From positions 1 through 10,060 of the forward strand of contig CAKTXO010000048.1 in NCBI GenBank assembly GCA_934630985.1: a stretch of DNA of 10,060 nt. The letters are read 5' to 3'. The translations under genes and the position numbers were made by a program. Below the pieces are notes generated by a model that saw only the letters and a list, made by a program, of their open reading frames with translations, was not told where the DNA came from and did no database searches. Numbering within the stretch: the first letter of the stretch is position 1; every line of letters begins with the position of its first letter. This stretch comes from an uncultured Oscillospiraceae bacterium. GTDB taxonomy: Bacteria; Bacillota; Clostridia; Oscillospirales; Oscillospiraceae. Shown here piece by piece: positions 5,687-10,060 of the stretch.

Positions 5687-5714
5687 CCCCGGTGAGCCTG
5701 GCAGCGCACCGGGG
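5687..5714 (-). terminator. GC-rich hairpin; reads as an intrinsic terminator on the minus strand
   Basis: CCCCGGTG (5687-5694) pairs with CACCGGGG (5707-5714) around a 12-base loop. On the minus strand it is followed by AG and six Ts (5684-5679), a standard terminator layout. On the plus strand no T run follows, so it would be a stable leader hairpin 27 bases before the lipid kinase start codon. No minus-strand gene ends here. Confidence 0.6.
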
Positions 5715-5741
5715 AACCGATTATGTCAAAGGACGGTTTGA

Positions 5742-6644
5742 TTGAAAATGAAAACCATGCTCTTTATCATGAATCCCTTTGCCGGGCAGAAGCGGGCAAA
5801 CCGGGTGCTGCCGGATATTTTGCTGCTGTTCAGTCAGGCGGGATACGACATCCACACCGTGATGACCACCGGCACCGGCGCGGCTACCCAGGCGGCTCAG
5901 ATCCAGGCCGACAGCGTGGATTTGGTGGTCTGCTGCGGCGGAGACGGCACCCTGAACGAGACCATTACCGGGCTTCTGCGCTCCGGCGTAAAGACCCCTC
6001 TGGGCTATATTCCCACGGGCACGACCAATGACTTCGCGGCCTCCCTGGGTCTTTCCCATAACCCGGTTCAGGCGGCCAAGGACATTCTGGAGGGCGAGGT
6101 GCACGCCTACGACGCAGGTCGGTTCGGGGAGCGGTTTTTCTCCTATGTGGCTTCCTTCGGCGCCTTTACCCGCTCCAGCTATATCGTGCCCCAGAATATC
6201 AAGAATGCCCTGGGTCACACCGCCTATGTGCTGGGGGGAATTTCCGAGCTGTCCCAGATTCGCAACGAGCATATCCGCATGGACATTGACGGGGAGATTG
6301 TGGAGGACGACTTCCTCTTCGGCGCCATCTGCAATTCCACCTCCATCGGCGGAATTCTGACCCTGGATCCGGAGCAGGTGGATATGGGCGACGGCCTGTT
6401 TGAGGTCATGCTGGTGCGGATGCCCAGAAGCCTTGCCGAGCTGTCCGAGTGCCTTCGGGCTGTCCAGTCCCAGGACTACAACTGCGAGATGATCACCTTC
6501 CGTTCCGCCAGCCACATTCGGGTGGAGGCCGACCCCACCATGGACTGGTCCCTGGACGGGGAAAGGGAAGAAGGTCACGAGACGGTGGAGGTGGAAAACC
6601 TGCACCATGCCATCCACCTGGTACAGAAAAAGGCCGATGCTTAA
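5742..6644 (+). CDS. Diacylglycerol kinase family lipid kinase (DgkB/YegS/BmrU type)
   Basis: The 300-aa product has the full DAGK catalytic fold: MNPFAGQ (10-16), GGDGTLNE (66-73, nucleotide-binding loop), PTGTTNDF (91-98), the beta-sandwich motif DMGDGLFEV (214-222) and WSLDGE (269-274). These enzymes phosphorylate diacylglycerol or related lipids with ATP at the inner face of the membrane, returning diacylglycerol to phosphatidate for phospholipid and lipoteichoic acid cycles; the lipid substrate is not proved here. The likely start is TTG at 5742, which has AAAGGA (5728-5733) 8 bases upstream; ATG at 5748 is in frame but 14 bases away. The gene overlaps the following nudix gene by 8 bases. 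Confidence 0.92.
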   Translation: MKMKTMLFIMNPFAGQKRANRVLPDILLLFSQAGYDIHTVMTTGTGAATQAAQIQADSVDLVVCCGGDGTLNETITGLLRSGVKTPLGYIPTGTTNDFAASLGLSHNPVQAAKDILEGEVHAYDAGRFGERFFSYVASFGAFTRSSYIVPQNIKNALGHTAYVLGGISELSQIRNEHIRMDIDGEIVEDDFLFGAICNSTSIGGILTLDPEQVDMGDGLFEVMLVRMPRSLAELSECLRAVQSQDYNCEMITFRSASHIRVEADPTMDWSLDGEREEGHETVEVENLHHAIHLVQKKADA

Positions 6645-7104
6645 TACGACGCTGTGTTATGTCACCCGGGGAAACGACGTGCTGATGCTCCACCGGGTGA
6701 AGAAGAAAAACGACATCAATCACGACAAGTGGATTGGCATCGGCGGCAAATTCGAGCCGGAGGAAAGCCCGGAGGAATGCCTTCTCCGGGAGGCCAAGGA
6801 GGAAACGGGACTGACACTGACCCGCTGGCAGTGTCGGGGCGTAGTGACGTTTCTGAACGATACCTGCGAGGGCGAGTATATGTACCTGTTCACCGCGGAC
6901 GCTTTCGAAGGGGAGTTGACGGACTGCCCCGAGGGGGATTTGCGGTGGGTCAGCCGGGAATTTCTGAATGGCTTGCCCAAGTGGGCGGGAGATCAGATTT
7001 TCCTGGATTTGCTGTGGCAGGATGCCCCATTCTTTCTTCTTACCTTGCGCTACCTCGGGGACACGCTGGTGGAAGCCATCCTGGACGGAAAGAAAATTCG
7101 CTGA
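6637..7104 (+). CDS. Nudix hydrolase, 8-oxo-dGTP diphosphatase (MutT/MutX-like)
   Basis: From ATG at 6637 the product is 155 aa. Residues 37-59 form a perfect Nudix box (Gx5Ex7REUxEExGU), with REAKEETGL as its second half. Further similarity to streptococcal MutX is seen in LMLHRVKKKND (16-26), KWIGIGGKFE (31-40) and the C-terminal WAGDQIFL...PFF segment. This type removes oxidised 8-oxo-dGTP from the nucleotide pool and so prevents A:T to C:G changes. An in-frame ATG at 6607 exists, but the 6637 start fits family N-termini and gives the usual short overlap (8 bases) with the kinase stop; its ribosome site (AAAAAGG) is close and modest. Co-transcribed with the lipid kinase; no functional link is obvious. 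Confidence 0.9.
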   Translation: MLNTTLCYVTRGNDVLMLHRVKKKNDINHDKWIGIGGKFEPEESPEECLLREAKEETGLTLTRWQCRGVVTFLNDTCEGEYMYLFTADAFEGELTDCPEGDLRWVSREFLNGLPKWAGDQIFLDLLWQDAPFFLLTLRYLGDTLVEAILDGKKIR

Positions 7105-7169
7105 TTCTGCCTTCCCTTGGGGGAAGGTGGCTCGCGCGTCTCCCGCAAGCGCGAGACGGATGAGGGCCA

Positions 7170-7328
7170 CTTGTCTCTCCCTATGGGAGAGGTGCCCCAA
7201 AGGGGCGGAGAGGGCGATTTTTACCCTCTCAGTCACTTTTCGTGACAGCTCCCCCGGAGTGGAAGCCAAGGGGGAACGAGGGGAACGGATTGCCACACCA
7301 GTGACATCGGTCACTGGTTCGCAATGAC
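7170..7328 (-). repeat. Composite intergenic repeat, copy 2 (inverted)
   Basis: It is the reverse complement of 3183-3360 in the same module order: TCTCCC-TAT-GGGAGA, GGGGCGGAGAGGGC, CCCTCTCAGTCAC-loop-GTGACAGCTCCC, GGAACGGATTG, and a module A hairpin with ACCAGTGAC (7297-7305) and GTCACTGGT (7310-7318) around ATCG, closed by ATTGC (7289-7293) and GCAAT (7321-7325). Relative to copy 1 it lacks the insert between GGATTG and the module A hairpin, and the module C loop is two bases longer. Confidence 0.82.
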
Positions 7329-7377
7329 AACCTCCATCTGGGTGCACCGTATTCTTAAAAAAGTTATAAAGACTTTT

Positions 7378-7412
7378 CCCTCCTTTTGTGATACAATGTC
7401 GCAAAAGGAGGG
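7378..7412 (+). promoter_or_regulatory. Inverted repeat covering the -10 element and ribosome site of the C39 gene
   Basis: CCCTCCTTTTG (7378-7388) is perfectly complementary to CAAAAGGAGGG (7402-7412), 13 bases apart. The right arm is the ribosome site of the gene at 7420 (7-base spacing). Between the arms lies an extended -10 element, TGATACAAT (7389-7397). A second -10-like TATAAA is at 7365-7370. A transcript starting upstream of 7378 would hold the ribosome site in a hairpin; one starting from TACAAT (about 7404) would not. Confidence 0.55.
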
Positions 7413-7419
7413 AATTTAC

Positions 7420-8196
7420 ATGAAAAGGTGTCTTTGCGTCCTGCTGGTGCTGGCGCTGCTGGCAGGACTGGGACTGACGGTGGGCAGAACGCCGATTTAC
7501 AATCTGTACCGGGAGATCGAATACCGCCGGGGTACCCCCACCGAGGCGGAGCAGACGGTGCACGCCTACGCCGAGGCTCATAAAATCCCCTACGGCAGCT
7601 ATCCCAAGGATCTGATCGAACTATTGGAAATCAACCCGGAAACCCGGGATTTTGTGCTGAATTACCCCACCCGGCAGGAAATTCCGGTGGATTTGTCCGG
7701 CTACAGCCGGGAAACCGTGCCCCTGTTTCTGCAATGGGATCCCATGTGGGGCTACGAGAAATACGGCAGCGGCTGCATTGGTCAGACCGGCTGCGGCCCC
7801 ACATGTCTTGCCATGGTGGGCTACTATCTCACCGGCGAGGAAAGCTTCAACCCCAAGGACGTGGCGGCGTTTTCCGGGGAAAACGGCTACTATGCCTCCG
7901 GCTACGGTTCCTCCTGGACCCTCATCAGCGAGGGCGGGGTCAAGCTGGGACTGAAGGTTCAGGAGCTGCCCCTGGTCAAGGGAAAAATGACGGCGGCGGT
8001 GGAGGCCGGGCATCCGGTGATTCTGGCTCTGGGCAAGGGGGATTTCACTTCCTCCGGTCATTATATCGTGCTTACCGGCTGGAACGGAGAGACCTTCCGG
8101 GTCAACGACCCCAACAGCCCCATTCGTTCGGGTCGGCTCTGGAGCTATGAAGAGCTGGAACCTCAGATCCGCAACATCTGGGAGCTGAGCGTGTAA
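7420..8196 (+). CDS. Exported C39-family (papain-like) peptidase
   Basis: The 258-aa product starts at ATG 7420 after a strong ribosome site (AAAAGGAGGG). Residues 1-21 form a signal peptide or membrane anchor (Lys-Arg then LLVLALLAGLGLTV). A helical region follows (23-95) with PETRDFVLNYP, then a Peptidase_C39_2-type domain (about 100-256): LQWDPMWGY (104-112), Cys125 in QTGCGPTCLAM, His214 in SGHYIVLTGW and Asp230 in VNDPN, which form a complete Cys-His-Asp set. Such domains are common in secreted cysteine peptidases of Clostridia whose substrates are mostly unknown. The convergent neighbour at 8693 encodes a second, divergent member. Monocistronic: own promoter region and a terminator. Confidence 0.87.
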   Translation: MKRCLCVLLVLALLAGLGLTVGRTPIYNLYREIEYRRGTPTEAEQTVHAYAEAHKIPYGSYPKDLIELLEINPETRDFVLNYPTRQEIPVDLSGYSRETVPLFLQWDPMWGYEKYGSGCIGQTGCGPTCLAMVGYYLTGEESFNPKDVAAFSGENGYYASGYGSSWTLISEGGVKLGLKVQELPLVKGKMTAAVEAGHPVILALGKGDFTSSGHYIVLTGWNGETFRVNDPNSPIRSGRLWSYEELEPQIRNIWELSV

Positions 8197-8198
8197 CA

Positions 8199-8231
8199 AA
8201 ACGAGGCGGCCGCATTGCGGCCGCCTCGTTT
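8199..8231 (+). terminator. Intrinsic terminator of the C39 gene
   Basis: A 15-bp perfect stem, arms 8199-8213 and 8217-8231, rich in GGCGGCCGC with a 3-base loop ATT. It lies 2 bases after the stop codon. The following TTTCGTT is a short, interrupted T run; the stem is very strong. Confidence 0.8.
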
Positions 8232-8379
8232 CGTTATAAATGACTTCCTATCCTGCCTGAGCACTTCCGATAAACGCACTAACAGTGGGTCGAAAGATTT
8301 TGACGCACTTCCGGCGGTGCGGCCGGGGGATTCTCAAGGGGGCGGCTTTTCGGCAGCGCCCCTTGAGCCGGCTTCTTAT

Positions 8380-8407
8380 CAATGTTCTTGCCGGGACAAG
8401 AACATTG
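8380..8407. repeat. Perfect 11-bp inverted repeat
   Basis: CAATGTTCTTG and CAAGAACATTG are separated by CCGGGA. It has no T run on either strand, so it is unlikely to be a terminator. It resembles neither module A, B nor C. Confidence 0.6.
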
Positions 8408-8495
8408 CCCCCGGAGGGACCAGAACCGAAATATTTATGAAGAGAACGATCATACGCACAATTTTTTCTCCGGGACGATGAGGGCATCGGTCTAC

Positions 8496-8652
8496 GCATT
8501 CTATTATGGTTCTCGGAACGACCGGGGGATTGTGACCGGAGGAAATCCTTGGAAAGGGCCACACCAGTGTGAGCTACATTAAGGTATGACTGCCACTGGC
8601 AGTCATTAAGATTTTAATTCGCTGCGCGGAGCACCACTGGTTCGCAAAGACA
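8496..8652 (-). repeat. Module A composite repeat with module B nested in its loop
   Basis: 8496-8569 aligns with 781-854 (GGTTCTCGGAACG, GGATTGTGACCGGAGG, CACACCAGTG). The module A arms ACCAGTG (8563-8569) and CACTGGT (8635-8641) are 65 bases apart instead of the usual 4. The space holds module B, with arms ATGACTGCC (8586-8594) and GGCAGTCAT (8598-8606) and the 23-base segment 8611-8633. The unit ends TTCGCAAAGAC. Confidence 0.75.
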
Positions 8653-8692
8653 TGGTTTTCCGATAGCCTGAAATGAGACAGCCGACTCAGCT

Positions 8693-9799
8693 TTATTCTT
8701 CCACCGGGAACCAATAGGAGAAGTAGAACCCGGCGATGGAGCCCCACATGTCGTCCCCGTCGTACTCCCAGGGACGGAAGTAGTAGACCTCCTGGGGCAG
8801 AATGTAAGGGCCGTACATGGCGGCATGGATGGCTCGGTACTGAGCCATGGTGGGCTGGGCGGCAGAATAATTCCGGTTGATGCCCTTCATGCCGTAGACG
8901 ATATCCCGGACGGTGTTGCTGAAGTAGGGGCTGGTCAGCCGGTTCAGAGCCACCTCTGCCACTGCCTGCTGTACCTTTTCCGACTTGCTGCGAGCCTGAG
9001 CCCAGACATAGGCAGCCAGAAGGCGGATGTCCTCTTCGTCCAGCTCGTAGCCTTCGTACCGGGTTTCCGGGGTTTCCGGCTTGGAGGCATCGTACAGCTC
9101 CAAGTCCTGGGGCATGGCGGATTTGTCAAAGACCCAGGCTCCGGCGTAGCCTTTGGTGACGGCGAAGTCCGTAAAGCCGTTTTCCCAGCCGGGCTGAAGC
9201 TCTTCTTTATAGTAGTTGGGTCGGAAGGGGTCGTTGATGAGGATTTTCCCCTTCTCGTTCAGCCCCGTCAGGACGATGAAGTGCTGGCCGGTGGTGAAGT
9301 CCGATTTCTCGTTTTCCAGCACAATGACCACCTTCCCCTCCTCCAATGCCTTCCGGGTGAGAGAAAAGTCGAAGTTCTTCTCGTAGGGCAGGTGGAGGGC
9401 TTCCGCCGCCAGCTCTAGCTTCTCCACATTGTTCAGCCCCTCTTTGTCAAAGTGGTACACCAGCTGATCGGGGGTATAGACCTGGTCGGTCATGTAGGTC
9501 GCCACCATGGCAAGGCTTGTCAGGCTGCATCCGGAGGTGGCGATGGTGCCGCCGGAGCTTCCGAATTTCAGGTAGGGGTAGTCCGTCTGATAGTATTGGG
9601 GCACGGTGTCGATGGCCTGCCGGAGGGGTTCTGTCTCTGCCACGGTGGTCTCCGGGACGGTTTCCGGCTCCGTGACCAGGGGTTCCGGCAGGGTTTCCGC
9701 CGCCGCTTCCAGGGGGACGGAACGGAAGCCCAGGCTGAAGCCCGTCAGGGCGGAAAGCAGGCACAGCAGCGCCGCGGATAGAATCCATTTTTTGCTCAC
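8693..9799 (-). CDS. Exported C39-like peptidase fused to a SleB-like cell-wall hydrolase domain with altered catalytic site
   Basis: The 368-aa product starts with GTG at 9799 (GAAAGG 11 bases upstream, weak). Residues 5-25 form a signal peptide or anchor, and 35-60 a Pro/Glu/Thr linker. A C39-like domain spans about 64-228, with Cys91 in TSGCSLTSLAM, His173 in TGQHFIVLTG and Asp190 in INDP. The C-terminal domain (about 255-362) matches the SleB/CwlJ-type Hydrolase_2 fold: LAAYVWAQAR (261-270), VAEVALNRLTSPYFSNTV (280-297) and VYYFRPWEYD (338-347). In SleB enzymes the first block reads AEAR, with Glu catalytic; here it is Gln268 (codon CAG). The family's closing His/Tyr motif also reads IAGFYFSY. 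The C39 domain looks intact, so the SleB-like part may bind rather than cut peptidoglycan. A good promoter lies upstream. Confidence 0.82.
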   Translation of the reverse strand: MSKKWILSAALLCLLSALTGFSLGFRSVPLEAAAETLPEPLVTEPETVPETTVAETEPLRQAIDTVPQYYQTDYPYLKFGSSGGTIATSGCSLTSLAMVATYMTDQVYTPDQLVYHFDKEGLNNVEKLELAAEALHLPYEKNFDFSLTRKALEEGKVVIVLENEKSDFTTGQHFIVLTGLNEKGKILINDPFRPNYYKEELQPGWENGFTDFAVTKGYAGAWVFDKSAMPQDLELYDASKPETPETRYEGYELDEEDIRLLAAYVWAQARSKSEKVQQAVAEVALNRLTSPYFSNTVRDIVYGMKGINRNYSAAQPTMAQYRAIHAAMYGPYILPQEVYYFRPWEYDGDDMWGSIAGFYFSYWFPVEE

Positions 9800-9831
9800 A
9801 AATTGTTGCGCCTTTCTGGGTATTTCTTACC

Positions 9832-9860
9832 AGTATACCAGTTTGCCAAGGGTAATGCAA
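9832..9860 (-). promoter_or_regulatory. Promoter of the C39-SleB-like gene
   Basis: On the minus strand, TTGCAT (9860-9855), a 17-base spacer and TATACT (9837-9832), the latter preceded by TGG (extended -10). It is 33 bases upstream of the GTG start and diverges from the promoter at 9869-9897. Confidence 0.75.
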
Positions 9861-9868
9861 GCTTTCCC

Positions 9869-9897
9869 TTTACTTTTTCCGAAAAATCTGGTATCTT
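9869..9897 (+). promoter_or_regulatory. Promoter of the Gx-transporter gene
   Basis: TTTACT (9869-9874), a 17-base spacer and TATCTT (9892-9897) with an extended TGG before the -10. The start codon is 27 bases downstream. Confidence 0.55.
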
Positions 9898-9923
9898 TAT
9901 AGGCAAAGAAAGGCGGTGGAGCC

Positions 9924-10060
9924 ATGAAAACCAAACGAATCACCCGGCTGGCTCTGCTGACGGCCATCGCCCTGACCATCTTCCTGGTGGAGGCCCAGAT
10001 CCCGGCGCTGGTGCCCATTCCCGGCATCAAGCTGGGGCTTGCCAACATCGTCACGGTGTT
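9924..10060 (+). CDS. Gx transporter family membrane protein, N-terminal part, truncated by window
   Basis: The first 45 residues are visible and the frame is open to the end of the window. After a basic start (MKTKRITR) there is a hydrophobic helix (9-22), then QIPALVPIPGIKLGLANIVT, the signature of the family once named heptaprenyl diphosphate synthase component I and now called Gx transporter. It resembles the S-components of ECF-type uptake systems, an integral membrane protein with an unsettled substrate. The start follows GGTGGA 5 bases upstream. Family members are often followed by polyprenyl-synthase or flavin-related genes, which would lie beyond the window. Confidence 0.82.
   Translation, partial: MKTKRITRLALLTAIALTIFLVEAQIPALVPIPGIKLGLANIVTV

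Larger units (their letters stand above)
7105..7419. other. Repeat-filled intergenic region upstream of a C39 peptidase gene
   Basis: It starts with a CCTTCCC/GGGAAGG hairpin (7110-7116 and 7121-7127) and a CTCGCGC/GCGCGAG pair (7131-7137 and 7149-7155). The inverted composite repeat follows at 7170-7328, and a short AT-rich promoter region at 7350-7419. No gene is seen. Confidence 0.75.
8232..8692. other. Intergenic region between convergent C39 genes: hairpins plus composite repeat
   Basis: No convincing gene. 8240-8330 shows nothing recognisable. Two hairpins follow: CTCAAGGGG (8333-8341) with CCCCTTGAG (8359-8367), and CAATGTTCTTG (8380-8390) with CAAGAACATTG (8397-8407). From 8496 to 8652 there is an inverted module A composite with module B nested in it. 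Short open frames here lack ribosome sites. Confidence 0.7.

Noticed and set aside
5721..6617. 298-residue open frame on the minus strand opposite the lipid kinase
   Set aside because: It has a Gly/His/Val-rich composition with no recognisable domain, no ribosome site, and lies wholly antisense to a gene with all DAGK motifs. It is a by-product of GC-rich codon use.
8215..8562. Open frames on both strands between the C39 genes
   Set aside because: No ribosome sites, biased composition (Arg/Ser/Pro), and they overlap hairpins and the composite repeat; no sign of a decayed known gene.

Overview
The window looks like chromosomal DNA of a moderately GC-rich, endospore-forming member of the Clostridia, most likely an Oscillospiraceae-type gut bacterium. 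This rests on a clear SpoIIP homologue, a YetF/DUF421 + DUF4363 pair, a Gx-transporter gene, GTG/TTG starts beside strong AGGAGG ribosome sites, and dense intergenic hairpin repeats of a kind I associate with that group. The taxonomic call is inference; there is no rRNA or other marker in the window.

Layout, left to right. 1-414 (+) is the C-terminal end of an M3-family oligoendopeptidase. 415-977 is a repeat-rich gap closed by a terminator. 978-1895 (-) is a sugar-phosphate-type nucleotidyltransferase with its own promoter. 2080-3131 (+) is a two-gene translationally coupled unit, YetF/DUF421 and DUF4363. 3183-3360 is a composite repeat. 3372-4878 (-) is tadA followed by spoIIP. 5036-5680 (+) is a compact three-gene unit: a 40-aa Cys-rich microprotein, a 77-aa helical protein and a 103-aa sigma-region-4-like DNA-binding protein. 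5742-7104 (+) is a diacylglycerol-kinase-family lipid kinase overlapping a MutT/MutX-type Nudix hydrolase. 7170-7328 is a second composite repeat, inverted relative to the first. 7420-8196 (+) and 8693-9799 (-) are convergent genes for two exported C39-like proteins, separated by a terminator and more repeats. 9924 to the end (+) is the start of a Gx-transporter gene.

Most genes are ordinary housekeeping or sporulation functions: peptide turnover, tRNA wobble editing, nucleotide-pool sanitation, lipid phosphorylation, forespore engulfment. The more unusual content is (a) the second C39 protein, whose C-terminal SleB-like domain has Gln where the family has its catalytic Glu; (b) an 11-bp inverted repeat that can bury the ribosome site of the first C39 gene; (c) the small sigma-like three-gene unit; and (d) a modular intergenic repeat system. 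In (d), constant flanks surround hairpin stems whose bases change in matched pairs, and at one site one module is nested in the loop of another. No CRISPR array, tRNA, rRNA, transposase or intact mobile element was seen.
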